DNA of 64,000 nt, taken from NCBI GenBank assembly GCA_020081605.1, contig JAHREC010000062.1, forward strand, positions 372,001 through 436,000, read 5' to 3'. Shown here in pieces: positions 1 to 11,495 of this stretch. The notes below the pieces were generated by a model. It had not been told where the DNA came from, ran no database searches, and worked only from the letters and a program-made list of their open reading frames with translations. The translations under genes and the position numbers were made by a program. How positions within the stretch are numbered: position 1 is the first letter of the stretch; every line of letters begins with the position of its first letter. This DNA comes from Albifimbria verrucaria. Its lineage: Eukaryota > Ascomycota > Sordariomycetes > Hypocreales > Stachybotryaceae.

Positions 1-604
1 AAAATTTGCCATGTCAATGTTAGAATGATGGAAGAGCGTTACAACAATTGATTTTCTGACTTGAAAATCAGCGTGTCATCCATACTAGATGCTGTGATTC
101 CAGCTATCCGACCTCTGGTGCAGAATCAAGCCTTTCGTATCAACGACATGGCCTCTCTGCCGGACTCTACCGGGGTTCAAGATGCAAGCGTCTTTGCTGT
201 TTGCACTTGCTGCATTGGTGGCAACTCCATGCAACTGGCCACATTCAACTGCATTTGGATGTAATATTGCAAGTCCCATTTTCGCAGAATGGCGTAAATG
301 TTAGATCAGCGCTTTGATTACCTCCTCGATGCTAAGGCAGTATATACTTTACAGAAAGCCAGCATACATGGCCATGAGCCCTGACCGAGGCAACATGTAA
401 ACCAGCCCTATGGTCTGTAGTCCCCGACATTGTCCCCACCAGCTGGGTTATATTAAAGTCGGAATGTCTCGTAGATTGGGAGTCCACAGCGAATTTTAAG
501 CTGTGTCTATCTCCATCCTCCACTTCTTCGACGAAGGTCATGTCAGAATAAGTTTTAATTTCAGTAGCTACGGTGAGATAACAAATGTTTCGCAAACCTC
601 GCAA
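1..604. other. No gene recognised
   Basis: Only short, low-quality open frames occur on either strand, and none resembles a protein family I know. The stretch leads into an AT-rich island. I see nothing supportable in it. Confidence 0.5.
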
Positions 605-950
605 TTTCCTTTCAAAGAAAGGACTTTACTAATAAAGAGTCTTCAGAATTATATATTATTAGAAGTATATTATTATATGCTTAGAGATTTATTAATATTT
701 TATAAGTAATTTATTAAATACTTATTAGAAATTTATAAAAATATATTAGAAATATATTTAAAACTTATTATTATATTATTAAAATACTATTAGAGATTTA
801 TTATTATATTATTAGAGATTTATTATTATATTATTAGAAATTTATAAATATATTATTAGGAGTTTATTATTATATTATTATTATTAACCTATTAGATATC
901 TATTATTTTATTATTAGAGATTCGACTGAATATTTGTCGAGATATCTACG
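605..950. repeat. AT-rich low-complexity island
   Basis: The sequence is nearly all A and T, with recurring short words such as TATTATTAGAGATTTAT and TTAGAAATTTAT repeated in tandem-like fashion. There is no coding potential. In ascomycetes such islands are often old repeats mutated by repeat-induced point mutation (RIP) or simple AT satellites; which applies here cannot be told by eye. Confidence 0.7.
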
Positions 951-2020
951 CTTGATATGTGTAATATCTGTCCTCCCACTATAGGATTACGAAGCTGCCA
1001 CGAGCCCAGAGATTCTGATTAGTTGAAACACCACCAATAGATAATAACTTGCTTCAGTTACCTTCAGTTCTCTCTCGCTGTTTGTCAGATAAGCAAAGAA
1101 GCGCTGCTCCTTGCGACGTTGAACACGCTGAGGACCATGCAGTGCAGACTCAGGGACTCTCATCAAGTGCTCTCAGAGTACGACGCTGCCCAAGCCACTT
1201 GCGTGACTGGCTGCCTGGGCGATGATTTACTGCGTAATTGCCCAGGCAAGACGGGTGGATGAAATCGGGATGTCTGCATCTCTTGCGTCGGCTTTTACAA
1301 GCTTGGCACTTTTGATCTACATGAAGTTAGTGTATAAGGCAAAAATGATGGTTAAGAGAACTCAGCTGTGCCAGCATGGACACAGCCCTGGATTACACCT
1401 GTGGGGCTTTGGTTTGCATGTCCAAGGATCTCATGAGGAAACCCAAGAAGACAATGCTTACACCAATATTGGATAGGCCGAAAAGTGCCTAAGTTAGCAG
1501 TGTTGTTTGCGAATGCTGTCGACATTTTGATCTAATGTAATCAAGTGTCTGTACATTTAGTCCTAAGTTCCCATGGGAGACTGGGGACGTGCTGGTTAGT
1601 GTACCGGTATTGTTGAAGGAGACCATTGACTTACCAATTATAAATCAAAATTTATTTTCTCGTCTCTTGATGAAATTGTAAATTTTCTCTCGAAGCGGGG
1701 ATTAGAGACTTCAGAGAGTGAGAGAAGAGAAGGAGAGGCTTGAGAGAGGACCTTGTTTTTATGTTCGAACGCGCCGTGGTAGAGAGGATTATCATCACGT
1801 CCTGACACTTGACACTGTCCGTGTTACATAACCATATGCAGCCGGAAAATCCCAGGTTCCGCGTATTACATAATCATCACCCAGTCCACATTAGGTAAGC
1901 CGACCTCAAGTGAGAGTCGTCTGGAAGCCGGCTGCCAGCTGTGGAACAAGGAAGAACAAGACCTCTCTGCTCACTCTTCTTTGTTTCTCTCCCTCTTCTA
2001 CATATTGAACTCACTCTTGG
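951..2020. other. No gene recognised; possible old repeat fragments
   Basis: Short open frames only. Around 1825-1880 two similar words, CGTGTTACATAACCAT and CGTATTACATAATCAT, lie about 50 bases apart and differ by one G/A and one C/T change, as expected of a mutated duplication. A purine-rich tract lies at about 1695-1755. I could not define a transposon end. Confidence 0.35.
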
Positions 2021-2894
2021 AACCGTGACAGCGAAAGCGACGCAGACACCAGTGAGGACAGCGACGATGAGAACGATAAGTCAGGGGACAACACTGACAG
2101 CGACGATGTTGGGAACAATAAGACAACAGGTGAAGTGAGTGAACTTGAATCCCAGTGCAGGCACGACAAGATTGCAGCTTCAGAGGAGAACAAAATTAGT
2201 GTTTCTAACTCCATTCAGTTACCCCTAAGCTGCGCAAGTTCGCCGATTTCATACTCAACGACATTCAAAAGAGGAAAGGCACCTTCACCCAGCGTCAAAG
2301 TATCGCCTGTCTCAAATGGTTCATGATGTTCAGAGGATTTGACATTGACTCAAATGAGTTCAAGGCCTCTGAGATAGGGCTTCGATACCAACGTGCATTC
2401 AAGGAAATCACGAGCAGATATGAGAATGAGCCAAACAAGGCACTGTCTCAAACGAAGCTGGTTCGACGAATTCGAAACGAACTTGAGAATTGCCGGAAGG
2501 CGTGCATTGAAGGGTCAATGATCTATTGCGGAAAGGAGAGAACATTTGATGAATTGCTCCCCGACCCGGCCGATATAATGGCATTGGCCTGTCTTGACCG
2601 TCAAGGCGACGTTCACAACTCGATCAATCGGGAGTTATTCTTCCTGCCTAACGCTGAATCTCGTGTACTCCCATCCCCGGGCAAACCAATCCTTTCCTTG
2701 ACACACCAAATCATCCTGGCGATAATTTTATTCTTGCCACACAGCAGGTATGGAAGTCTCTTGTGAAAAACGAGGTTCAAGCTAGCAAGGTGCTTGCTAC
2801 AGAGCGATTTATCGCTATGGATAAATATGATAGCTTGAAGAAAAATTCCACCAAAGATGTCTCTCAACAGATTACAGAAGACGTTACCTATTAA
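2021..2894 (+). CDS. Protein of unknown function with acidic N-terminal tract, frame-broken
   Basis: A coding signal runs through three frames. It begins with an acidic Ser/Asp/Glu-rich stretch (about 2027-2130, starting DSESDADTSEDSDDE) and continues into a charged domain (KLRKFADFILNDIQKRKG, then a segment ending near DPADIMALACLDR). It ends at the TAA at 2892-2894. The changes of frame fall at C runs near 2222-2225 and 2670-2677, where one added C would restore the frame. The upstream end is unclear: the frame is closed by a stop at 2006-2008, so an intron or a missing exon is likely. I do not recognise the family. The gene sits between two AT-rich islands and could be a remnant carried by a mobile element. 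Confidence 0.35.
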
Positions 2895-3060
2895 AAAATA
2901 TTAAAAAAATATTAAAAAAATATTAAAAAAATATTAAAAAAATATTAAAAAATATTAAAAAATATTAAAAAATATTAAAAAATATTAAAAAATATTAAAA
3001 AATATTAAAAAATATTAAAAAAATATTAAAAAATATAAAAAAATATAAAAAAAAATAAAT
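2892..3060. repeat. TATTAAAAAA minisatellite array
   Basis: About 17 tandem copies of a 9-11 base unit (TATTAAAAA with five to seven A's) begin at the stop codon of the preceding broken gene and grade into degenerate AT sequence. Unit length varies only in the A run. No coding potential. Confidence 0.85.
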
Positions 3061-3268
3061 ATTATAAAAATTAAAAATATTAATATATTAATATATTAAA
3101 TAATAAATTATAATATTTTTAAAAATATAATTTTATATATAATAATAAATATATATTTACTTATTATTACTCAGTTAGCTAAAATAGCTAAGGTTATTAT
3201 TAAGTAGATATATTAACCTGAAAATTCACTTCTAACTCTGTATATTATCCTCACTGTCTTTTAAGATC
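3061..3268. other. AT-rich tail of the minisatellite region
   Basis: Almost pure A/T to about 3165, then mixed sequence reaching the stop codon of the chromodomain relic on the minus strand. No gene seen. Confidence 0.6.
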
Positions 3269-4070
3269 TCAATTAGTAAACGCAATCTCTTCTACGTAAT
3301 CTTGCCAAATTGCATCATCCTCAAATGCCTCCCGATATTCCCAGGTAGTATCATCACTAGAATATCCAGCCCACTGGATCTTGTACTACCTGTCAGCTCC
3401 ATATCCGCGATGCGTCAAGATCTTGTGAACCTCATAGATGCCGGAAGGAAATTTGTCATTTGCTATGTTAGTTCTGTCAATCACAAGAGTAGTGACCAGC
3501 AGGGACTTGACATCGCTAGCGATTTGGCTGTTGCGGGTGAAAAGATGTGAACCTCCAGATGTATGGACTGATCTGTTCAATAATGTTACAGGAGTGAACA
3601 TGATGCTTTCGTCGTCAATTCCAGTCGTGAGACTTAAATTTCTGCCGTGATGGGTGCAGATGAAATCTCAGACAAAGAGTCAACGCTGCTTCCGAATCGT
3701 ATCTGCTCCCCGCTAGGAATAGCCGACACCGTTCCAATTGCGACCTGTGATTCGGAGTCGTTGTCAAGCCAAGCCTAAAAGGCTCTGGTTTGCGAGTCCA
3801 CCATTATCTCCTCGCTAATACTGATCCGCAGATCAACGAAAAGTATCATCGATCTTTTCATAGGTGCTAGGGCGACATCGACGAACTCGGATTGTCCAAG
3901 AGGCGCTTGTCAGGTGAACGAAGCGAGCAGTTCCAAATGGAAGATCGACTGGAAACAGGGGCTGGATTCGTGTTTTCGTTCTCGATTGCGGACTCAGACT
4001 TCTGAATGGCTTCCTCTGAAATGGCGCTGTCACCATCATCATCCCTGTAATATTCCAGGGATCTTCGCCA
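3269..4070 (-). pseudogene. Chromodomain-encoding relic
   Basis: On the minus strand one frame from about 3640 to 3269 reads as a chromodomain. It has the pattern YEVHKILTHRGYG, then YKIQWAGYSSDDTTWEYRE, the order seen in chromodomains of chromatin proteins and of chromovirus integrases. A TAG at 3386-3388 stands where an amino acid (probably Gln, CAG) is expected inside the domain. A CAG to TAG change is a CpA to TpA transition, the type RIP makes. Further upstream (about 3840-4070, minus) another frame encodes an acidic Ser/Glu/Asn-rich stretch that may be the same gene. No integrase catalytic core was seen, so a retrotransposon origin is possible but not shown. Confidence 0.5.
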
Positions 4071-4957
4071 GTATCAGACTCAGCTTGGTAGAGTCTGGAC
4101 TATCTTCATGGGTGTTGCAAATCAAGCTCCTCAATAGCCCCTAAAAATGAAGGCGCTTCTTCTGTTGACGAAAAGACGGACAGTTTAGGGTCGGGGACAA
4201 TTGCCTGAGTCGTAGAGGCTGGTCTGTCGTTAGCCTGTAGTACGTACGTTAGGTACGACCTCACTATGCCTGATTGAAATATCTCATTCTCATACCAAAT
4301 GTGCCTGCTTCAATAGATATCTCTCTAGGGGATCCTTTGACATGAACACATGACCAAAGCATGGAATGCCTTCGACGCAACACATAAATCCGACGTCATC
4401 GGGAAGTCGAATCCTCCAATTCACAGTGAATGGGTAGGAAGAGGTTGGCTGTGAACAAAAGGATATCGAAAAAGCGCCCAGCAGACGGTTTAGAATCCAG
4501 AGGAAGAAAAGATTTTGGGTCGAGGCACGAGCATGTGGTACTTGACGTCGTGGGTCGGAAGTCGTATGAGAAAGAAGCGACACATCGCAGGTACGAGGCA
4601 CATCACGATAAGATGGAAGGACGATAAGAAACGAAAGAGGAAGGATTGGTAGACCTTGCAATGGAATCCTTTTTCTCGCCCTCTTTCTTTCCCTTTGTTT
4701 GCCCCTTTATTCTTTTTATTTTATTTTATTTTAGCGGAGCCATAGAGTGGCCGCGTTCACTCATCGTGGGTTGAAGAAGATGTACAGTGCGCCATTGGCA
4801 TATTATGTATTGGCATGGCAATTTTGTGGATAAGAATGGACAGTATCTCTTCATGTTAGTGTTGTTCTTTGAACATCCTTGGAATATCTCCTTTTGTCGC
4901 CTCCAGTGTTTCAAGATCATCGTTTGGGAGAGATACTGGAGTGGAATGTGATTGACT
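4071..4957. other. No gene recognised
   Basis: A 123-codon minus-strand frame at 4290-4661 and several shorter frames exist, but none has recognisable domains or a credible gene structure. A T-rich tract with TTTTATT repeats lies at about 4700-4735. Confidence 0.4.
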
Positions 4958-5025
4958 GCACCAGTTGGGATAATCAGGCCAGGAATGTGAGGCACCAGTT
5001 GGGATAATCAGGCCAGGAACGTGAG
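4958..5025. repeat. Tandem duplication, 2 x 34 bp
   Basis: Two directly adjacent 34-base copies beginning GCACCAGTTGGGATAATCAG (4958-4991 and 4992-5025) differ at one base (T or C near the end). It is a recent local duplication with no evident function. Confidence 0.9.
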
Positions 5026-5361
5026 GTAGCGCTATTCATTCTCTATGAAATATGTGAAAACTCCTCGTAATATGTTCCGCAGTTGCAACATAGGTTTTTT
5101 CGATACCATTCTTGGAGATGTGCTGTTTAGTACTCTATCTTGGGTTGCATCGAATACTCTAGACGCAACATGTGCTACAAGCATCTTCAAACCCGTATGG
5201 AGGCGGGTTTTGTATTTTCTGGCGATACCTCTATTGGCATGGCGACGACTATGCCGGGTACTGGGGTGCATAATTTTCAAGAAAATTCGCAGATGCCCCT
5301 ATATCTATTCCCACCGGCTATTGTATTCTGACAAGATGGAGCAGATCCTAGATAAGTACTG
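5026..5361. other. 3' flank of the ATP-grasp/aminotransferase gene; no gene
   Basis: A 106-codon plus-strand frame at 5045-5365 has no recognisable feature and runs antisense toward the end of the neighbouring gene. I treat it as chance. Confidence 0.4.
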
Positions 5362-8300
5362 TTAATGGGCTTGCTGGTATGTTGATGGAATGTTTGGGAT
5401 AGCTTGCCTTCTTATTCCTTCTTTCAACGTCTCCTCTGGAACTGTAAAGACCACCCGGAAACCCCGGCTTTCGAAGCACAGTATTCCTCACCTTTGTCCA
5501 TATGCACACCACGCTGTTTAAAGTGTGCAGAGAGTTTCCTTTCTGCAGCCCACGGATTTCCGTTTGTCTTGTCAATTGGGAGGTAGGATGATAGATCAAT
5601 CCAAATAAAGAGTCCCGAATTTCTGTCCCATTGTTAGCGAATGCATTTTCGTGATATGTTGGACATACCCTTTGTCGTGGTACTTGATCTCAGCTTTCTT
5701 TAGAAGATCCTCGACAAGCAGCCGACTACGAAGCAGTTCACGATGCGATTCTTGTAGGAACTGCTCCATGAATGACCGATCCTCCAGAAATTTGGCCGCC
5801 AAGTCCATGGAGAATTGAGATGGAGAAGAGAAACGACTAGGGCTAATCAGTTCTTAGGAGGAGACAAGATGCCACAGAAGTACTCACCATATCGCGCGCA
5901 CAGCTTTCGAGAACTCTTCATTCTCAGAAATAACACAACCCAGGCGCATCCCGGCAGCCCCGTAGTCCTAAGGCACAGTCAAATTTATGTATCAAAGAGC
6001 AGTAATATGTACGCACCTTTGACAAACCATACAGCACATGTACTTGACGTGGGTCAATGATCTTGCTGTAGTCGATTGCGAGAACAGATGTGAACTTCTC
6101 CGATGCCCGGTCCTGTCTCTCATATGTCGATAGCGCGTAAATCTCGTCGCTAATGAGATGGATTTTCTTGAAAGCACAGAAGCGAATTAACTGCTCCAAT
6201 GTTTCAGGGGGTAACACTGGCCTAACTTTGTTAACATTGAATCAGCTAGAAAACGAGGCCCAGAATACCTAAAGGATTATGTGGATTGCATATGACCAAG
6301 GCTTTGATGACCTTTCCGGATTTTGTGGCAGAATCAAAGGCCGCTTCGTAAGCTGGAACGCAATCCGTCGAAAATTGATCCGTGTTGCCTACATTCGCCC
6401 ATTCTAATTTCACTCTTTGAAAGCAAGATTAGTTATGTGCCGTCAAAAAGTGTGCGTCGCATACTCTTACCCTGTTCTCATACAGAGATCTTTGTTGAAT
6501 ACGCCATAACAAAGCCCTCCTAGCAATATGTAGTCTCCTGGGTCGGCAAATACCATGGAACAAACCTCATTCAGGTCAGTGACCCCAGCGGTGAATGTAA
6601 TGCTCTCTGGGTCAACCTCCTTTATTGACCGAAAGTATTCATTCAAATGCTTGGCCATTGCGGTTCTCAGCCTTAGTGTTCCCGTGTACCCTTCGCCATA
6701 TGCACACAGATGCTGATCGAAGTGGTTCTAGGGTTGTTATAAGAGGCTGCCAATACTGAAAACACGGTCCAACTCACATTCTTATTAATGAAGTCTGCCA
6801 AGCTCTCATGAAGAAACCACTACCATTTCGTCAGACATTGAATTCTTAGATTGCTAATTGAGATTTGGAGTTACATTCTCGGCGTTGTCCAGTCTCACAG
6901 CACCGTTTGGGTTATGCACAGGGTCGAATGTGTCCACCGCACCGTGTAAAAAGCCGACCTTAGACCACTCTGATCCTCTTTTTGACAACCTGGCCGATTC
7001 AGAGTCTTCCTCCACAGGAATTTTGAAATCTCTTTGGATAATGTTGGCCACTCGAAGAACGTCATGCCGGTTTGTTCTTGATGTGACTACAAAGAAGGCG
7101 CCGAACAATACCACGCCTGCCTTGAGAGGTGGTATCTTTTGTCCACGTTCGAAAAAGCACATGGATGTGGTAATGAGAGTGCGGTCTTTGGGAGATAGTC
7201 GCTCGAGAAACTCGCCACAAACATCATCCGATGCGCAAATGCCACTTTTGTCAGCCCTGAGCCAGACAAGTTGACTCCAGGCTCTGGCATGATTTGGTAT
7301 GCCCGTATGGGAGTCAAAAGGTTGGGAAAAAGACCGATATCGTTCGTGGTCTGCGAGAGACGCGAGTAAATGCAGGTCATACATGTTGACACCATAGCTG
7401 GCCGCTGACGAGAGGACGCAGGGCATACCCGGCGGCCTTGGGTTCACTTCTATTAGAACGCACTTGGGCTCAGTCTTAGGATCCGGGATCGTTGTTTTCT
7501 GACGTAAATCAACGATCCCAGAGTCCTCGGTATAGACCATGGTCGAGTCTTGGACCCTAGCCTCCAGGTGGAAAACACCCGTTTTGAGACCCATCTTCAA
7601 AAGGAGCTCATGAAGAGACTTGCGCACGATGTCGTATTCCTGGGTAGGAATGGTAGAGGGTAGTACGTTCGTATTCTCCCAGAAATCACTGTCAATAGTG
7701 CCGTCGTCGCCTGGGCTAGGATAGTCATCCGCTATTTCAAAAATAGCAGCTCCCCATCGAGCAGAACGAAGTTGACATCCAACTCTGGTCCATCCACGTA
7801 AGCTTCAATGAGAGCTTTCTTCTTTGACCCTTCACAAGTCCATTGCACGGCCTTGAGCAACTCGTCCGAGTTGTCTGCTCGAAAGACATGTGCAGATCCT
7901 GTACCAGACAGCGGCTTCACAATAAGCGGATATTTGGGGACAAATGTCTTGCTTTCCAGAATTTGATCAAGCTCAGTAACACTGCTAACTTGAGCTGTGG
8001 GCTCAGCGCCTCCTGCAAGCATTCGCGTTTCATATTTGTTGATGGCACTGGCAACAGATCTAGCCGGTGCAGTAGGCAGACCTAGAATAGCGGCTGCTTT
8101 GGCGACGGGAAGCAAACAATAGGTTGCAATAGCACAGATGCCATCTACGGGCCCGTACGATTTGACGGCCGAAGCGATACGCTCGTGGAACGTTTCGTCC
8201 GGGGTCATGTCTATAGGGATGTAATGATGATAGAGGCTTTTATGGGAAGCATTTGTAATCCAATGCGTTTCACTATCCAAGAGTAGAAACTTGATGCCCA

Positions 8301-9157
8301 ATGCCGCAGCAGAGTTAAAGAAAGGTAGGTAGGATTTCAAGTTCAAATGACCATCAACGACGGCAAGAATCCGTTCTTTTGGTTGGTCTTTTACTCGCCA
8401 TTGAAAGCTCATCCTGGCATCAACTTCTTTGATACAAGTGTCATGACCGGACAACCGATCGTCGTTGTGGCTGCGTATAACGGCAAGCACTGAGCTGGTG
8501 AGAAGAGATTCGATGTCATCGCTCTGAGCAGGCTCAATTCTGGATCCAAAAGAGAGCGATCTTGAATGATTCCCAGATCCGAGCAGCCGATGAATCGTTG
8601 GTGAAAGCATTTGGTGCGCGCGAAGTACCCTGCTTGTGTGGGCGTCACAAGGATAATGCGACCAGACCAGGAATCCTTTGGACTTTTCAGTCCCGAGGAA
8701 TTCACGTAACTTAGTAGGTCGTTCACTGCTTCGCTATAAATTTATTTAGAACAATAGTAAAATCTGCGAAACATGAGTATTTCTTACCTGTCAATCACAG
8801 TGATGTGCTCGTCGGGACTGGCAATCCATTTGATCGTCATATCGACGGAGATCAAGGCATACTCCAAACGACGGGAGGGCGGAGATTCAACCACCCCATC
8901 CCATGAACAAAAAATTGAGCAAAACCACCTTCATCATTACGAACCTGTGATTCCGCCTGGACTCTGGGTGGAATCTTCGTTGCGAAAGATGCAGTGCGGG
9001 TGCCTCTGTAGTCGCCCATTGTGAATGAATTTGCGTTGTAGCCCAAACTGTGCGTTACTGAGGTGAAATTGAAGGGCTTCCAAAATCGAGACCAAGAGAA
9101 ACCAGGGCGCCAACCCAGCCGACGTCGAATCAGCTCAGCTTCCGATGCATATGCTTC
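5362..9157 (-). CDS. ATP-grasp ligase fused to ACC-synthase-like PLP enzyme
   Basis: This is a two-domain enzyme in about nine exons. The N-terminal half is an ATP-grasp carboxylate-amine ligase (carnosine-synthase type), with YPLIVKPLSGTGSAHV, a metal-binding Glu-rich stretch and EVNPRPPG. The C-terminal half is a fold-type I PLP enzyme like ACC synthase and the GliI-type enzymes, with NPNGAVRLDNAEN, CNPHNPLGQCYP, ISDEIYALS and the PLP lysine in YGLSKDYGAAGMRLGC. ATP-grasp enzymes join a carboxylate to an amine through an acyl phosphate; ACC-synthase-like enzymes catalyse beta/gamma eliminations or replacements. Introns are at 8734-8787, 6820-6874, 6728-6777, 6415-6470, 6222-6268, 5968-6016, 5843-5887 and 5623-5668. 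Single-base breaks lie near 8895, 8573, 7741, 6209 and 5460, all in homopolymers. The first exon is uncertain: the frame stays open to an acceptor-like CTAG at 9158. The gene is divergent from the cysteine-synthase-like gene and probably shares its promoter region. Confidence 0.8.
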
Positions 9158-9821
9158 CTAGGTCGGTCCCTACAGTTGCATTCCGTTATGGGGATTCTCA
9201 TGGACCTTGATGTCCTCATGACCCCGTGAATTTACATGTACACATACCCTTGCATAATGTACTGTGACTCGGGACCCTTGTACTAGGCACATAGATGCCT
9301 GTGAAGAGGGGTTGTATGCACTTTACTTTGAGGGTCCAGTAAATAGCCTAGTGAGCAAGTTAGAGCTCTTTGCTGTACTATTTGCGCTGCCACCATGCAG
9401 CTACGCTAAACAAGGGCCTGACGCACGACTTCACCAGTAGTACTCTGCCAAGTCGTGACTTGTCTTTGACACGAATAGTCTCGGAACTGTTGATGGCGTA
9501 GGAAACAGGTGTGATGCTGCATCGTGGATCCAAAGCCCACCTCTATGCATGCAAAGGTTCCTTGCTGCACTTCTTACGCAATCTCCTGCAAGAGGAAATG
9601 CACCTCAAACTTCATTCCGAAGGTGTCAATGCGTGATGGCTGACACTGCACGTCCATGGTTGATTGGATGTGGGAGACTATCCGTCTCTTGGGCTGCATC
9701 CAGATACTATTCACTGACAATTGGTTCCCCAAGGGTGGTATCTTCTATAATGCGTCCAGCCACTGGCAATCCTATACCTTTGCCCCTTGTTTTGCATAGG
9801 CAAAAGCACTGACATCTCAGA
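9158..9821. promoter_or_regulatory. Divergent intergenic region of two biosynthetic genes
   Basis: This 664-base stretch separates the ATP-grasp/aminotransferase gene (leftward) from the cysteine-synthase-like gene (rightward). A CCAAT-type box (ATTGG) lies near 9665 and another at about 9719. An open frame at 9549-9812 looks like chance. The missing first exon of the leftward gene could lie here. No operator was established. Confidence 0.4.
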
Positions 9822-11495
9822 ATGATTGTAACCAACCCATTGAATGTTTTCAAAGGCACTGATGCCATCAAACAATTCTTCGACCCCGACGCTCAACCTC
9901 CGGTTCCTTTAGTAGAGCTTCCCGAAAAGCTCAATCCATTCAGAAAAGATGGTGTCCGAATCTATGCCAAGCTCCTCACTTGTCTCCCAGCTCAGAATGT
10001 CAAGGCGTTACCAGGCAAGAAAATCCTCGTGATTGAGATCGCGTCAATTCAACTAATACGAGACTTACAGCCTTAAACATGTTGCTACATGATCCCACTG
10101 CAGCCGAGAAGAAATGCGTCGAAGTAAGCTCGGGCTCGACTGTCACCTCACTTGCGATTGCAGCCAGAGTCCTCTACGACAATGACCAAACAGTGGCTTA
10201 TGTCTCCAACAAGGCTGCAATGGACCGTGTGCGCGAGCTTCAGTTTTATGGGCTCAAAGTAGACCTATACGGAGGACCGACATACACCGAGACGACCGAT
10301 CCTAGAGGCCCAGTTGAATGGGCACGAAATCTGGGAAGAAAGGGCGGTGACAAGGTGGTAAACCTAGGTCAATATGATAACATCTACAATTGGATGTCTC
10401 ACGAGCGCTGGACTGGACCTCAAATTTACAAACAGCTCCCAGAAATCAATATTTTCTGCATGGGAATGGGCAGTACAGGATGTGTTACTGGCACAGGCAA
10501 GTACCTCAAATCTGAGAAACCATCAGTCAAAGTTGTGGAGTCTGCAACGCCGAAGCAGACATCATTCCCGGCCCACGAGAGCTTCCCATGCATGCTACAA
10601 GCCCATTTCCTTGGAAGGAAGTGGTTGACTCTCTCGAGGTGGCCAGCTCCGAAGACTCATATCGCTTATCATTGCAACTATCTCGGGAGGGTCTCATTTG
10701 TGGACCTTCAAGTGGTATGAATCTGCAGGGGTTGTTTGAATTCATCAAAAGAGCAAAGGAGAATGGAACGTTGAGCGAGTATGCGGACGCGTCCACTGGC
10801 GAGATCTCGTGCGTCTTTGTGTGCTGTGATCTTCCACAAAAGCACGTCGAGACCTATTTCAAGAAGCTTTCTGAAGACGATTTCAAGCCCATTGGTAACA
10901 AAGTGAGACTCTTCCTACATTACACGCATTTAAAGATTCGATGAATAACCAAAGCTCGTGTTTTTAGGAACTCTTCAAGGTCGACCAAAACGTCTATAGT
11001 TTTAGATGGGAGATCGACCCACAGGAGATCCTTGACCAAATGCCAAGCATTGTTAATGAAGTCAAGAAAGTTAACATCTTCCGCCAGTCGGTGCAAACAA
11101 ACGGAGTGAATGGTGCAAATGGCACCCACGATGCACCAGACGTTCGTTTCCTAGACCTGCGTTCACCCGCCGAATTTGAAGTGTCGCATGTTTCAGGAGC
11201 GTTCAATTACCCGCTTCAAGGTCTGTCCAGTGACACGCTGTCTCCGTTCAATTTTGATGAAATCAATATACTCGTGGACCAGAGCACGCGGCTGAACGCA
11301 ATGATCGAGGAGCCGGATTTGGCCAAGTGGATTAACGAGGTCAAGACTCCTCTAGTCGTGATTGACTACAATGGTGATACGTCGAGAGTATTGGTGGCTG
11401 CACTAAGGGCTCGTGATGTGGAGGCGTACAGCTTCATTGATGGAATGTCAGGGTTGGAGAAGTACCTCGGTGATATTCGGACCAAGGTAGAATAG
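9822..11495 (+). CDS. Cysteine-synthase-like PLP enzyme with C-terminal rhodanese-like domain
   Basis: This is a fold-type II PLP enzyme. The likely Schiff-base lysine is in LPAQNVKALPALNML, the substrate loop is SSGSTVTSLA, the phosphate-binding loop is GMGSTGCVTGTGKYL, and the PLP-ring serine is in CGPSSGMNL. Family members replace the beta-substituent of O-acetyl- or O-phosphoserine with a sulfur or amine nucleophile. After about residue 420 comes a rhodanese-like domain (VRFLDLRSPAEFEVSHVSGA). Its active-site loop reads VIDYNGDTSR, so the usual catalytic cysteine is missing and sulfur transfer is unlikely. Intron 1 (about 10015-10070) has a GC donor (GGCAAGAA) and AG acceptor; splicing it gives the continuous lysine motif. 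Intron 2 is 10903-10967. One frame break lies near 10546, and an added G restores it. The neighbouring ParB-like gene suggests O-phosphoserine as donor, which is inference. Confidence 0.85.

Noticed and set aside
1600..1835. Possible LTR starting TGTTGAAGG
   Set aside because: No matching second LTR, no target duplication and no clear end were found.
9549..9812. Open frame upstream of the cysteine-synthase-like gene as a mitochondrial presequence
   Set aside because: It is not in frame with the ATG at 9822, and no splice joins it convincingly.
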